A stretch of DNA of 64,000 nucleotides from Vagococcus fluvialis bH819 (GTDB lineage: Bacteria; Bacillota; Bacilli; Lactobacillales; Vagococcaceae). This document shows positions 44,335-54,563 of the stretch, in pieces. The translations under genes were made by a program, and so were the position numbers. Each line of letters begins with the position of its first letter. The stretch's first letter is position 1. The DNA lies in the NCBI RefSeq assembly GCF_900163795.1, contig NZ_FWFD01000013.1, forward strand, positions 144,850-208,849. Reading direction: 5' to 3'. The notes beneath the pieces are model-generated. The model made no database searches. It was not told the origin of the DNA and saw only the letters and a program-made list of their open reading frames with translations.

Positions 44335-45093
44335 ATGGTAAAAGTACATTTTGTTGGGGCAGGACCTGGAGCAACAGATTTAATCACATTAAAAGGCTAT
44401 CGCTTATTACAAGAAGCGGGGATGGTAATTTATGCAGGTTCATTAGTTAATCCTGAATTATTAACTTATTGTAGCGAAGATTGTGAAATTTTAGATAGTG
44501 CATCCATGACTTTAAAAGAAATTATTGACGCGATGGAACGTGGAATTAAATCAGATAAAGAAGTTGTTCGCTTGCAAACAGGAGATTTTTCAATTTATGG
44601 TTCAATTAGAGAACAGATTGAAGAGATGAATAAACGTGATCTTCCCTTTACCTGTACACCAGGAGTTAGCTCATTTCTTGGAGCGGCATCTAGTCTAGGG
44701 GCAGAATATACAGTCCCTGAGGTTTCTCAAAGCGTGATTATTACACGGATGGCAGGTAGAACGCCAGTCCCAGATCGAGAAAGTATTCGTTCATATGCAC
44801 AACATAGAACATCTATGGTTATTTTCTTATCTGTTCAATCAGTGGATCAAGTAGTAGCTGAATTAGTGGCAGGCGGTTATCCAGAAACGACTCCAACAGC
44901 CGTTATTTACAAAGCAACATGGCCAGAAGAGAAAAAAGTAGTGGGAACATTAGCTGATATTGCTGATAAAGTAATTGAAGCAGAAATTACTAAAACGGCT
45001 TTAATTATGGTAGGCGACTTTTTAGGGGAAGAATTTTATTATTCAAAACTTTATGCAGCAGAATTTCAGCATGAATATCGTGATGCTAAATAA
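44335..45093 (+). CDS. CbiF, cobalt-precorrin-4 C11-methyltransferase
   Basis: Tetrapyrrole methylase of 252 aa with [22 protein letters not shown] at the start, [13 protein letters not shown], and [15 protein letters not shown], which is characteristic of CbiF/CobM. Overlaps cbiG by one base (TAATG). Confidence 0.93.
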   Translation: MVKVHFVGAGPGATDLITLKGYRLLQEAGMVIYAGSLVNPELLTYCSEDCEILDSASMTLKEIIDAMERGIKSDKEVVRLQTGDFSIYGSIREQIEEMNKRDLPFTCTPGVSSFLGAASSLGAEYTVPEVSQSVIITRMAGRTPVPDRESIRSYAQHRTSMVIFLSVQSVDQVVAELVAGGYPETTPTAVIYKATWPEEKKVVGTLADIADKVIEAEITKTALIMVGDFLGEEFYYSKLYAAEFQHEYRDAK

Positions 45094-46142
45094 TGACTGG
45101 TAGCATCGCTATTTTGACCTTAACAAAGACAAGTTATCAATTAGGAAAAAAACTAAAAAAGTGCTTAGCAGAGAATGAAGTAGAAGTAGTCCATTTATAT
45201 GGTTTGGAAAAGTATGTGGAAGAGAAAAAAGAAGAGTACCAAAATCATCAATTTAAAAGTGGTTTTTCTGAAATTTTCAATTCTTATGATCATTTGGTTT
45301 GTATTATGGCGACAGGTATTGTTGTTAGGCATCTGGCACCCTTAATTCAGGATAAACAAAAAGATCCTGCTGTTATTGTTATGGATGAAAAAAGTCAATT
45401 TGTGATTAGTTTATTATCTGGACATGTTGGTGGAGGCAATGCCTTAACAAGAGAAATTGCAGAATTAATGGAAGCTCAAGCGGTCATCACGACTGCAACT
45501 GATGTTCAAAATGTAACAGCGATTGATAGTTTAAGCCAGTCGATCAATGGTTGGTATCCTGATTTTAAAGAGACGACAAAAAAAATGAATAGTTTGTTAG
45601 CTGCGCACAAAAAGGTAGCTCTTCTAGATGAAGAAAATATTGTTTCTGATACAAGAGGATTAACAGTGATTAATAATTTAGCTAATGATGTTATTAAGCA
45701 ATATGAGGCAACTATAGTAGTCTCTTTCAGACAGTTAGCAAATTTACCAAGGGCTTGTTATCAAGTAGTACCAAGGCAATTTGTTTTAGGGATGGGTGCT
45801 AAGAAAAATACTCCCTTATCAGTTATTGAAAAGGAATTTGAAATATTTTGCGGATTGCATGATATTCATTCTAGAAGTATAAAAAAAATTGTCAGTATTG
45901 ATTTGAAAAAAGAAGAACCTGGCATTATTGCATTTGCTAATCAGTTAGAAGTGCCATTTGAAACATTTAAAAAAGAAGAATTAGAAGCCTCGTCATTGAA
46001 ATATCCACAATCAGATTTTGTTAAATCAATTGTTGGCATTGGAAATGTAGCTTTATCTGCAGCAGATTTTGCTACCAATGGCAAAGTAATGACTGATCGA
46101 TATGGACATAATGGCGTGACATTCGCATTAGGAAAGGATTGA
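45093..46142 (+). CDS. CbiG, cobalt-precorrin-5A hydrolase
   Basis: Protein of 349 aa opening the delta-lactone and releasing acetaldehyde during ring contraction. The N-terminal domain has CIMATGIVVRHLAPLI and SLLSGHVGGGNALTRE; the C-terminal domain has FVLGMGAKKNTP and DRYGHNGVTFALG. Start overlaps the cbiF stop. Confidence 0.92.
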   Translation: MTGSIAILTLTKTSYQLGKKLKKCLAENEVEVVHLYGLEKYVEEKKEEYQNHQFKSGFSEIFNSYDHLVCIMATGIVVRHLAPLIQDKQKDPAVIVMDEKSQFVISLLSGHVGGGNALTREIAELMEAQAVITTATDVQNVTAIDSLSQSINGWYPDFKETTKKMNSLLAAHKKVALLDEENIVSDTRGLTVINNLANDVIKQYEATIVVSFRQLANLPRACYQVVPRQFVLGMGAKKNTPLSVIEKEFEIFCGLHDIHSRSIKKIVSIDLKKEEPGIIAFANQLEVPFETFKKEELEASSLKYPQSDFVKSIVGIGNVALSAADFATNGKVMTDRYGHNGVTFALGKD

Positions 46143-46146
46143 AAAT

Positions 46147-46872
46147 ATGTTATATGTTGTAGGATTAGGGCCCGGAGGAAGTGAACAACTATCATTTGAG
46201 GCAAAAGAAGCGATTTTAAATTCAGACGTTATTGTTGGTTATGTGACGTATATGAAACTAGTCAAAGATTTAGTTAAAGGTAAGGAGCTTGTACACAACG
46301 GTATGCGTCAAGAAGTTGAACGCTGCCAAAAAGCAATCGATATTGCGATTGATGGAAAAGATGTTGCGGTTATTTCCAGTGGGGATGCAGGCGTTTATGG
46401 CATGGCAGGACTTATTTTAGAATTAATTCATACCCAAAAGATTGATATTCCAGTAAAAGTCATTCCTGGAATTACTGCTAGTATCGGTGGAGCTGCGCTT
46501 TTAGGAGCACCATTGATGAATGATTTTTGTCATATTAGTTTAAGTGATTTGATGACACCGTGGGAAATGATTGAAAAAAGACTTCATGCAGCTTCGGATG
46601 CTGATTTTGTTATTTGCTTGTACAATCCAAGAAGTAAAGGTCGTCCGCATCACCTGAAAACATCACTTGATATTATGAAACAGTACAAAGGTGAAGATAC
46701 GGTTGTTGGAATTGCTAAAGATGTCGGTCGTGCAAAAGAGGAAATTATTTTAACAACAATTAAAGATTTAGATGAAAATTTAGTTGATATGACAACTGTT
46801 GTTATCGTTGGGAATAAAGAAACATATGTATCGAATGGCCGAATGGTCACACCTAGAGGCTATACTCTATGA
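46147..46872 (+). CDS. CbiH, cobalt-precorrin-3 C17-methyltransferase
   Basis: Ring-contracting methylase of 241 aa with VVGLGPGGSEQLSFEAK, ISSGDAGVYGMAGL and ICLYNPRSKGRPHHL, the latter typical of CbiH/CobJ. Overlaps cbiJ by 4 nt. Confidence 0.93.
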   Translation: MLYVVGLGPGGSEQLSFEAKEAILNSDVIVGYVTYMKLVKDLVKGKELVHNGMRQEVERCQKAIDIAIDGKDVAVISSGDAGVYGMAGLILELIHTQKIDIPVKVIPGITASIGGAALLGAPLMNDFCHISLSDLMTPWEMIEKRLHAASDADFVICLYNPRSKGRPHHLKTSLDIMKQYKGEDTVVGIAKDVGRAKEEIILTTIKDLDENLVDMTTVVIVGNKETYVSNGRMVTPRGYTL

Positions 46873-47618
46873 TTCTTGTGCTAGGCGGCACGTCAGATAG
46901 TTTGAGAATAGCCGAAACACTTGAAAAAAAAGGCTATGACATTTGTTTTTCAGTTGTCACAGATTACGGAGAACAACTAGCTGAAAAAAAAGTTGCTAAA
47001 ATAGTCAAAGGTCGTATGGATCAAGAGCAGATGGAGAAATTTGTTCTTGAACATAATGTTTCCCTTATCTTAGATGGGACTCATCCCTTTGCAGCTATTG
47101 TTTCAAAAACAGCCATTGAGGTATCTAAAAATAGCACAACAGATTATATTCGTTATGAGCGCCCAAGAGTTGATTTGAAAGAGGCAGTTAAAGTAAGTAG
47201 CAATTTAGAAGCTTGTCAATGGGTATCAGAACATGTATCAGGCATGATTTATCTAACAACTGGCAGTAAAACGTTAAGCTTTTTTAGAGATAATTTACCG
47301 CTAGAAAACATAGTTGCACGTGTATTACCAACAGCTGAAGTTTTAACTGAGACTGAAAAATTAGGCTTTCAAGCACATCAAATTGAGGGAATTAAGGGTC
47401 CTTTTTCTGTAGACATGAATAAAGAGTTATTACTTAAAAATGATGCTAAAGTTATGATTACTAAAGAGAGCGGCTTGGCGGGTGGTATCTTAGAAAAAAT
47501 GGAAGCCTGTCGTCAGTTAGACATCCCATGTGTGGTTATTGCTAGAGAAGATATTACTTATCCAAAGTTATTCAATGAAACAGCAGAACTTTATAAAAGT
47601 TTGGAGGAATATAAGTGA
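46869..47618 (+). CDS. CbiJ, cobalt-precorrin-6A reductase
   Basis: NAD(P)H-dependent reductase of 249 aa with the N-terminal LVLGGTSDSLRIAETL, LDGTHPFAAIVSKTAIEV, IYLTTGSKTL and the C-terminal MITKESGLAGGILEKMEA. Coupled by 4-nt overlaps to both neighbours. Confidence 0.92.
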   Translation: MILVLGGTSDSLRIAETLEKKGYDICFSVVTDYGEQLAEKKVAKIVKGRMDQEQMEKFVLEHNVSLILDGTHPFAAIVSKTAIEVSKNSTTDYIRYERPRVDLKEAVKVSSNLEACQWVSEHVSGMIYLTTGSKTLSFFRDNLPLENIVARVLPTAEVLTETEKLGFQAHQIEGIKGPFSVDMNKELLLKNDAKVMITKESGLAGGILEKMEACRQLDIPCVVIAREDITYPKLFNETAELYKSLEEYK

Positions 47619-49042
47619 GAGGACAGATAACACTTATCGGAGCTGGACCTGGTGAGCCCGAACTATTGACAGTTAAAGCAGTTAGAAAATTACAAGAAGC
47701 TGATGCTGTATTTTATGATCGTTTAATTAATCAAGATTTACTTAATTATTGTTCTAATGAATGTGAAATGATCGATGTGGGAAAAAAACCAAAACAACAT
47801 AAAGTGCCTCAATCAGAAATTGAAAATTTGATTATTGAAAAAGCTAAAGAAGGTAAGAGAGTTGTTCGCTTAAAAAGTGGTGATCCTTATGTTTTTGGTC
47901 GCGGTGGTGAAGAAGGTCGCAAAATAAAAGAAAATGACCTAGAGTTTGAAGTTATTCCCGGAATAACTTCTGCTATTGGTGGATTAGCTTATGCGGGAAT
48001 CCCGATTACTCACCGTGATTTTGCTTCAAGTTTTCATGTTATAACGGGTCATTTAAAGACTGAAGACAACCAATTGGATTGGGAAAATTTAGCTAAAACG
48101 GAAGGTACTTTAGTTTTTTTAATGGGTATGTCTGAATTGGAAACAATTACTAGTCAATTAATGAAACATAAAAAATCAGTTGAAACACCAGTTGCTATTG
48201 TTCGTTGGGCAACTAGAAAAGAACAAAAAACTGTGACTGGTACGTTAGAAACTATCTGTGATATTGCAGAAAAAGCTAAAATGACCTCGCCAAGTTTAAT
48301 CGTCATGGGGGACGTTGTAACACAAAGAGAACACTTAAATTTCTATGAAAATCGTCCGCTGTTTGGAAAACGTGTCATGATTCCTTATACAGAAAAAAAG
48401 GGTATGACACATCATTTAATTGATGCTGGAGCATCTGTTTTAGAATTACCCAAATTAACAAAAAAAATAACTAAAAAAACCTTAAAATTAAAAAATACTC
48501 AAAAAATTGTGTTTTTGGATGCTGAGAGTGTGACCCATTTTATAGAAGAAATAAAAAGTAATAAACAAGACATACGTCACTTTCAACTTGTTGATTTTGT
48601 CACAATAGGACATCATACAGAACTTGCTCTTAATAATTTAGGGATTTTACCTAGTGAGACTTACGCAACTGTTTCAGATTACGATTTAACTCAAAAAGAA
48701 TTGAATAATGTGCTATTTATTGGTGAAAAGAGTTACGTAGATCAGCTGAAAGAGCAGAATGATAGGATTCATTCTTGGACTCCTTATGAAACATATAGTA
48801 AAAAAATAGAAAATGCAGCCTTAGAAGAAGTTGATTATCTTTATTTACCAAGTTCGAAAGCAGCTTATTATTTTATAAAAGATTTAACAGATGAACAATT
48901 AGAAAGATTAAAAACTAAAAAAATTATGGTTATGGGTGAAGTAACGAAAAAAGTTTTTACAACAAAAAACATTCCAGTCATTCAATCTGAAAAGCCAAGT
49001 TTTGAAAGTGTACTAACAAAAATGATCGAGGAGGATATGTAA
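47615..49042 (+). CDS. CobA-HemD fusion: uroporphyrinogen-III methyltransferase and synthase-like domain
   Basis: Fusion of 475 aa. Residues 1-240 form the SAM-dependent C2/C7 methylase making precorrin-2 (LIGAGPGEPELLTVKAVRKL, RLKSGDPYVFGRGGEE, ITHRDFASSFHVITGH). Residues about 245-475 resemble uroporphyrinogen-III synthase (GKRVMIPYTEKK, LYLPSSKAAYYFI) but look divergent. A separate HemD is encoded at 57786, so the fused domain may be redundant or structural. Overlaps cbiJ by 4 nt; cbiK follows on the last base. Confidence 0.88.
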   Translation: MRGQITLIGAGPGEPELLTVKAVRKLQEADAVFYDRLINQDLLNYCSNECEMIDVGKKPKQHKVPQSEIENLIIEKAKEGKRVVRLKSGDPYVFGRGGEEGRKIKENDLEFEVIPGITSAIGGLAYAGIPITHRDFASSFHVITGHLKTEDNQLDWENLAKTEGTLVFLMGMSELETITSQLMKHKKSVETPVAIVRWATRKEQKTVTGTLETICDIAEKAKMTSPSLIVMGDVVTQREHLNFYENRPLFGKRVMIPYTEKKGMTHHLIDAGASVLELPKLTKKITKKTLKLKNTQKIVFLDAESVTHFIEEIKSNKQDIRHFQLVDFVTIGHHTELALNNLGILPSETYATVSDYDLTQKELNNVLFIGEKSYVDQLKEQNDRIHSWTPYETYSKKIENAALEEVDYLYLPSSKAAYYFIKDLTDEQLERLKTKKIMVMGEVTKKVFTTKNIPVIQSEKPSFESVLTKMIEEDM

Positions 49043-49818
49043 TGAAAAAAGCACTAATTATTGTGAGTTTTGGTACGAGTTATAAAGAAACAAGAGAAAA
49101 AACTATTGAGGCTGTAGAAAAAAGAATGACTGAAAATTTTCCAGAATGTGATGTTTATAGAGCCTTTACTTCAAACATGGTAATTAAAAAAATTAAAGAA
49201 AAAGAAGGTATTAAAGTTCCGACTGTTAATCAATTGATGTTGGAACTAAAAGAAAAAGGGTATAAGGAAGTTTATGTTCAACCACTTCATGTAATTAATG
49301 GCAATGAATATTCAAAAGCTGCCCATCAAGCACATCATTTTAAAAAGGATTTTGATGTTATCAAGGTAGGCAAACCACTAATGACAGAATTTGAAGACTA
49401 TGAAGAAATTGTTGAATGGTTGAAAGATTTAGCACAACCTTTAGAAAAAAATGAAGGTGTTGTATTAATGGGGCACGGGACACAACATGCTGCATTCACA
49501 GCATATGCTTGCTTAGATCATATGTTAAATAAAGAGCCAATTTTTATTTGTGCAGTAGAAAGTTACCCTTCAGTAGAGACCGTTGTGGAAAAATTAAAGG
49601 AACGAAATATTGAAAAAGTTTATTTACATCCATTTATGTTAGTTGCTGGAGATCATGCAACGAATGATATGGCATCTGATGAAGAAGATTCATGGAAATC
49701 TCAATTAACAAAAGCAGGATTTATAGTTGAGCCAATTTTAAAAGGAATGGGAGAATACCCTAAAATTCAAAATTTATTCTTATCACATGCTGAAAAAGTA
49801 GTAGAAAGAGGCGAGTAG
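49042..49818 (+). CDS. CbiK, anaerobic cobaltochelatase
   Basis: Chelatase of 258 aa inserting Co2+ into sirohydrochlorin early in the pathway. The N-terminal ALIIVSFGTSYKETREKTIEA, the metal-site histidine in VVLMGHGTQHAAFTAY and the second in HPFMLVAGDHATNDMA are those of CbiK. No signal peptide, so it is cytosolic, unlike periplasmic relatives. Shares one base with the preceding stop. Confidence 0.93.
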   Translation: MKKALIIVSFGTSYKETREKTIEAVEKRMTENFPECDVYRAFTSNMVIKKIKEKEGIKVPTVNQLMLELKEKGYKEVYVQPLHVINGNEYSKAAHQAHHFKKDFDVIKVGKPLMTEFEDYEEIVEWLKDLAQPLEKNEGVVLMGHGTQHAAFTAYACLDHMLNKEPIFICAVESYPSVETVVEKLKERNIEKVYLHPFMLVAGDHATNDMASDEEDSWKSQLTKAGFIVEPILKGMGEYPKIQNLFLSHAEKVVERGE

Positions 49819-50523
49819 ATGGCAAAATTTTACGGGATTGGAACTGGACCAGGTGACTCTGATTTATTAACGATTAGAGGGAAAAAAGTATTAGAAAAGA
49901 TTGATTATTTGTATACTCCAGAACCTAAGAAAAAAGGAAAAAGTTTGGCATTATCAATTGTATCACCTTACCTTCCAGAAACTCTGGAAATCAAGCAACG
50001 TCATTTTCCAATGGTGACTGATTTATCTGTAAAAGAAGAAGCTTGGGATTTAGTGGCTCAAGAGATTTTAGAAGATGTTAGATCTGGCAAAAATGTCGGT
50101 TTTGTAACTTTAGGTGATCCTATGGTTTACAGTACTTATAGTTATTTACTTGAGCGTTTATCAGATGTAATAGAAACTGAAACAATACCTGGAATATCAT
50201 CATTTTCTAGCATGTCTAATATTCTTCAAATTCCTCTTGTAATGGATGAAGAAACCTATTCAGTTGTCCCAGCAACAGCGAATGAAGAGGTTATCAAGAC
50301 TGCTTTAGAAACATTTTCAACTGTTATTATTATGAAGGTTTCAGTAGAATTACCTAAAATTAAAAGAATGCTTGAAGAACAAGATTTGTTAGATTCTGCT
50401 GTTTTAATTAGTAATGCTTCTATGGAAAATGAGGTAATTATGATGGGACTAGAGTCTTTAGATGAAACAAAAAGGATATCTTATTTTTCAACAATCATTG
50501 TTTATAAAACCAGAAAAATATAA
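49819..50523 (+). CDS. CbiL, cobalt-precorrin-2 C20-methyltransferase
   Basis: Methylase of 234 aa with YGIGTGPGDSDLLTIRGKKVL, VGFVTLGDPMVYSTYSYL and ETIPGISSFSSM, as in CbiL/CobI. It begins directly at the cbiK stop. The cobalt transporter genes start 15 nt later. Confidence 0.93.
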   Translation: MAKFYGIGTGPGDSDLLTIRGKKVLEKIDYLYTPEPKKKGKSLALSIVSPYLPETLEIKQRHFPMVTDLSVKEEAWDLVAQEILEDVRSGKNVGFVTLGDPMVYSTYSYLLERLSDVIETETIPGISSFSSMSNILQIPLVMDEETYSVVPATANEEVIKTALETFSTVIIMKVSVELPKIKRMLEEQDLLDSAVLISNASMENEVIMMGLESLDETKRISYFSTIIVYKTRKI

Positions 50524-50538
50524 AGGAGAATAAAGAAA

Positions 50539-51273
50539 ATGAAAAAAATATTGAAAAAACTAGGATTAGGAATTGCTCTTGTGGGTATTTTAATGACAAT
50601 TTTACCTCAAGAAGCACATGCAATGCATATTATGGAAGGCTTTTTACCAGTTGGTTGGAGTATTTTTTGGTACGTTGCTTTTGCTCCATTTTTTATTTAT
50701 GGTTTAATGCAAATGAAGAAAATTGTTGAAGCAGACAAACAAAATAAAATTTTATTAGCTTTAAGTGGTGCACTTATTTTTGTTTTATCAGCATTAAAAA
50801 TTCCGTCAGTAACGGGTTCTACGTCTCATCCAACAGGTGTTGGTTTAGGAACTGCCATTTTTGGGCCAGCAGTTATCAGTGTTTTAGGAACTATTTGTTT
50901 ATTATTTCAAGCATTATTTTTAGCACACGGTGGTATTACAACTTTAGGAGCTAATGCTTTTTCAATGGCGGTTGTTGGTCCATTTGTAGGATATGGTGTT
51001 TATAAATTATGTACAAAAATGAAACTTAACACATCTATTAGTTTATTCGCTTGTGCTTTTCTAGCAGATATCGCGACTTACTTAATGACATCTATTCAAT
51101 TAGGTATAGTTTTCCCTGATCCTAGTACTGGTATTATGGGTGCTATTGTTAAATTTATGGGTGTCTTCTTATTCACACAAATCCCAATTGGAATTGCAGA
51201 AGGTTTATTAACAGTTGTTGTGTACAATTTATTATCATCTAGCTTGAAAGAACAAGGAGGTATCTTACGATGA
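50539..51273 (+). CDS. CbiM, cobalt ECF transporter substrate-binding subunit
   Basis: Membrane protein of 244 aa. After a signal-like helix the mature N-terminus MHIMEGFLPVGWSIFWY supplies the metal ligands (Met-His-x-Met), followed by further helices and the family SVTGSTSHPTGVGLG segment. Together with CbiN, CbiQ and CbiO it imports Co2+ for ring insertion. The His near the processed N-terminus is consistent with Co/Ni binding. Overlaps cbiN by 4 nt. Confidence 0.94.
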   Translation: MKKILKKLGLGIALVGILMTILPQEAHAMHIMEGFLPVGWSIFWYVAFAPFFIYGLMQMKKIVEADKQNKILLALSGALIFVLSALKIPSVTGSTSHPTGVGLGTAIFGPAVISVLGTICLLFQALFLAHGGITTLGANAFSMAVVGPFVGYGVYKLCTKMKLNTSISLFACAFLADIATYLMTSIQLGIVFPDPSTGIMGAIVKFMGVFLFTQIPIGIAEGLLTVVVYNLLSSSLKEQGGILR

Positions 51274-51566
51274 AAAAAGGGAATAAAACAAAAGTTAATC
51301 TTATTATGGTAGTAGCAATTGTTGTATTGGTTATTAGTGCATTATTATTACAACCAAAAGGCGAATTTGAAGGGTCAGATGGCGCAGCAGAAGCCATGAT
51401 CACTGAAATTAAACCTGACTATGAACCTTGGTTCGAGCCATTAATTGAACCAAAAAGTGGTGAAATTGAAAGTTTATTATTTACATTACAAGGAAGTATC
51501 GGAGCAGCTATTATCGCTTATGTTATAGGTTTCAATAAAGGCAAGAATAAACATGTTATTGATTGA
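51270..51566 (+). CDS. CbiN, cobalt transporter accessory subunit
   Basis: Small protein of 98 aa with two membrane helices flanking an external loop (FEGSDGAAEAMITEIKPDYEPWFEP), as in CbiN. It assists metal loading of CbiM. Overlaps both neighbours. Confidence 0.92.
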   Translation: MKKGNKTKVNLIMVVAIVVLVISALLLQPKGEFEGSDGAAEAMITEIKPDYEPWFEPLIEPKSGEIESLLFTLQGSIGAAIIAYVIGFNKGKNKHVID

Positions 51567-52233
51567 TAAAATCGCTTATGAAAGTCGATTAAAAAGTGTC
51601 TCTCCTATTTTAAAAACAATCGGTTACCTTTTCTTACTTGTTTATATGTTTGCGTCATCACCGGTATTTCAAGGAATTGGCATTATTGTTTTAGGAGCTA
51701 TTACCATTTACACTTCACGAATTTCAGTTGTCAGATACATTAAGTGGTTGTTAGTGCCATTGCCATTTTTATTGATTAGTTTTATTACTATTATTTTGAC
51801 GATTTCTACTTCTCAAAGTGAGTTGATTTTTTCAACTCATCTTTTTGGGAGGTATATAGGAACAACGTCATCGTCTTTACTAATGGGATATCAATTATTT
51901 TTTAGGTCATTAGGCTGTTTAGTGTGTACTTATTTTTATGCGATGAGTGTGCCTTTTAATCAAATTTTATATGTCTTAAATAGATGTCATTTACCGAGCT
52001 ATTTAATTGAAATTACGATGTTAATGTATCGTTTTATTTTTATTTTAATTGACGAAATGTTGTTAATTCATCAATCTCAAAGTATGCGTTTTGGCTATCA
52101 AACAATCAGAACAAGCTATCATTCATTAGGACTGTTATTAAGAGTTCTATTTATCCAAAGTATGGCAAGGTACAACAAAATGATGATTGCCTTAGAGATG
52201 AAATTTTTTAACGGTGATTTTCCCTTGAATTGA
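51553..52233 (+). CDS. CbiQ, ECF transporter T component
   Basis: Membrane scaffold of 226 aa with about five helices and the coupling-helix region (RFGYQTIRTSYHSLG, SMARYNKMMIALEMKFF) that contacts the ATPase. Starts within the end of cbiN. It is shorter in its C-terminal part than some CbiQ proteins but complete. Confidence 0.88.
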   Translation: MLLIDKIAYESRLKSVSPILKTIGYLFLLVYMFASSPVFQGIGIIVLGAITIYTSRISVVRYIKWLLVPLPFLLISFITIILTISTSQSELIFSTHLFGRYIGTTSSSLLMGYQLFFRSLGCLVCTYFYAMSVPFNQILYVLNRCHLPSYLIEITMLMYRFIFILIDEMLLIHQSQSMRFGYQTIRTSYHSLGLLLRVLFIQSMARYNKMMIALEMKFFNGDFPLN

Positions 52234-52247
52234 AAGAAGGTTTAAAA

Positions 52248-53051
52248 ATGTTAAGAATTGAAAATGTTTGTGTTTCTTATGATAAAAAGAATCAAATTTT
52301 AAATGATATTTGTATGGATTTTAAAGAAAATACACCGATTGGTATTATTGGTGCAAATGGTTCTGGAAAATCAACCTTATTTCAAACAATAGTTGGATTA
52401 TTAAAGCCAACAAAGGGAAATATTTATTTCTACGATCAAAAGTTGTCATATAAAAAAAAACAATTAACAGAATTTAGAAAAAAAGTTGGCATTGTATTTC
52501 AAGAACCAGAACAGCAAATGTTTTATTCAATCGTGGAGGATGATGTAGCATTTGCATTAAAGAACTTAGGAGTTTCAGAAAGTGAAATTGTTAAGAGAAT
52601 GAATAAAGCATTTGATTTGTTAGAGATTCAACATCTTAGAGAAAAGCCGATTCAGTATCTAAGTTATGGTCAAAAAAAGCGCGTAGCAATTGCTAGTGTG
52701 ATTGTTTTAGAAACAGAGTGGTTATTATTAGATGAACCAACAGCAGGTTTAGATCCAGCTGGTCGAGGACATATGATTGAAATTATAAAGCGACTGATTT
52801 TAGAAAATAAAAAAGTGGTTTTATCAAGCCATGATATGGATTTAATGTATGAGGTTTGTCGCTATTTTTACGTTCTTAAAGAAGGATCGGTGATTCTTGA
52901 AGGAGAAAAAGAAGCTATTTTTCTAGATCGAGATCTCTTATTGGATGCAAAGCTGGAACAACCTTGGTTAGTAAAGATGCATCAACAATTAGAAATACCT
53001 TTATATCCAGATGAAGAAACGTTTTATAAAAATACAAGAGTTAGGGGATAA
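52248..53051 (+). CDS. CbiO, cobalt transporter ATPase
   Basis: ABC ATPase of 267 aa with Walker A GANGSGKSTLFQ, the Q-loop FQEPEQQMF, a signature replaced by LSYGQKKRVAIASV, Walker B WLLLDEPTAGLDP and the switch histidine SSHDMD. Start taken at ATG 52248 after GAAAGAAGG; the TTG at 52230 overlapping cbiQ is less likely. Energises CbiMNQ. Confidence 0.93.
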   Translation: MLRIENVCVSYDKKNQILNDICMDFKENTPIGIIGANGSGKSTLFQTIVGLLKPTKGNIYFYDQKLSYKKKQLTEFRKKVGIVFQEPEQQMFYSIVEDDVAFALKNLGVSESEIVKRMNKAFDLLEIQHLREKPIQYLSYGQKKRVAIASVIVLETEWLLLDEPTAGLDPAGRGHMIEIIKRLILENKKVVLSSHDMDLMYEVCRYFYVLKEGSVILEGEKEAIFLDRDLLLDAKLEQPWLVKMHQQLEIPLYPDEETFYKNTRVRG

Positions 53052-53057
53052 GTAATA

Positions 53058-54563
53058 ATGGTGAAAAGTATAATGGTTCAAGGAACCGCCTCAGACGTAG
53101 GAAAAAGTATCTTAGTAGCAGGCTTGTGTCGTATTTTGGCTCAAGATGGTTATGCCTGTGTGCCGTTTAAATCTCAGAATATGGCTTTAAATTCTTATAT
53201 TACATTAACTGGCCATGAAATGGGAAGAGCTCAAGTTTTTCAATCTGAAGCAGCAGGCAAAGAACCAGATGTTCGAATGAATCCAGTCCTCTTAAAGCCG
53301 ACATCAGATCGTAAATCTCAAGTCATTTTTAATGGGAAAGTTTTATCTAATATGGATGCTGTGGAGTATCATGAATTTAAACCAACTCTTAGTCAAAAAA
53401 TCTCAGAAATATATGAAGAACTAGGTGCTAAAAATGATGTTGTTGTGATTGAGGGAGCAGGAAGTCCAGCTGAAATTAATTTAAATAGCCGAGATATTGC
53501 TAACATGGGAATGGCAAAAATAGCAGACGCACCTGTTATTTTAGTGGCAGATATTGATCGAGGTGGAGTTTTTGCTTCGATTTATGGCACAGTAGAATTA
53601 CTCGAAAAAGAAGAAAGAGCTCGAGTAAAAGGCGTTATTATTAATAAATTCAGGGGTGATAAAGCCCTACTTGATCCAGGCCTTGAGATGATTGAAAATT
53701 TGACTAATATTCCTGTTTTAGGTGTTGTTCCCTATGAACACTTTAAAATTGAAGATGAGGATAGCGTTGCTTTAAAAAATGTGAATCGCTTCTTTGATTC
53801 AAATAAAAAAATTGATGTTGCGGTGATTTCTTTAAGTAAAATGTCAAATTTCACTGATTTTAATAGTTTAGAATTAGAACCAGATGTTTCTGTTAGATAT
53901 GTCTTTTCTGGAGATAAAATTGGTCAGCCAGATGTTTTAATTATTCCAGGTAGCAAAAATACCTTAGAAGATAGTGTGTTTTTACAAGAGAGTGGTTTAG
54001 CTAAGCAAATTCAAGCATTAAGAAAAAGCGAAACTTATATTTTTGGTATTTGTGGTGGTTATCAGTTGCTTGGAGAGACATTACATGATCCTAAACAAAT
54101 GGAATCCACGACTGGTACAGTAAACGGTCTAGGTCTATTACCGGTAGAAACAACGATTCAAGACATTAAAGTAACTGCCCAAGTAGAAGGTAAAAGGAAT
54201 CAGTTAAATGTTTCTGGTTATGAAATCCATATGGGAGAAACTATTTTAAAAAAAGGCCAACCTTTTGCTAGAATTTTAAAAGAGAATAATCAAGAAGTAG
54301 ATCGACTAGATGGCGCTGTGAGTGAAGATGGAAAAGTATATGGAACGTATCTGCATGGTATTTTTGATGGGAGCGACTTTAGACATGATTTCTTTAATCA
54401 AGTCAGACAAACTAAAGGAATAGCACCTTTAAAAGAAAAGACCCAAGAATATAAAGTGTTTAAAGAAGAGCAGTATGATAAATTAGCAGATTGCTTACGT
54501 CAAAACTTAGATATGAAAAAAATATATGAAATTATTAACCAGTCTGATAAAGGAAGTGATTAG
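53058..54563 (+). CDS. CbiP, cobyric acid synthase
   Basis: Glutamine-dependent amidotransferase of 501 aa amidating side chains b, d, e and g. P-loop-like VQGTASDVGKSILVAGL, FKSQNMALNSY and GRAQVFQSEAAG mark the synthetase part; IFGICGGYQLLGE holds the glutaminase cysteine and YGTYLHGIFD its histidine. Followed with no gap by an adenosyltransferase. Confidence 0.94.
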   Translation: MVKSIMVQGTASDVGKSILVAGLCRILAQDGYACVPFKSQNMALNSYITLTGHEMGRAQVFQSEAAGKEPDVRMNPVLLKPTSDRKSQVIFNGKVLSNMDAVEYHEFKPTLSQKISEIYEELGAKNDVVVIEGAGSPAEINLNSRDIANMGMAKIADAPVILVADIDRGGVFASIYGTVELLEKEERARVKGVIINKFRGDKALLDPGLEMIENLTNIPVLGVVPYEHFKIEDEDSVALKNVNRFFDSNKKIDVAVISLSKMSNFTDFNSLELEPDVSVRYVFSGDKIGQPDVLIIPGSKNTLEDSVFLQESGLAKQIQALRKSETYIFGICGGYQLLGETLHDPKQMESTTGTVNGLGLLPVETTIQDIKVTAQVEGKRNQLNVSGYEIHMGETILKKGQPFARILKENNQEVDRLDGAVSEDGKVYGTYLHGIFDGSDFRHDFFNQVRQTKGIAPLKEKTQEYKVFKEEQYDKLADCLRQNLDMKKIYEIINQSDKGSD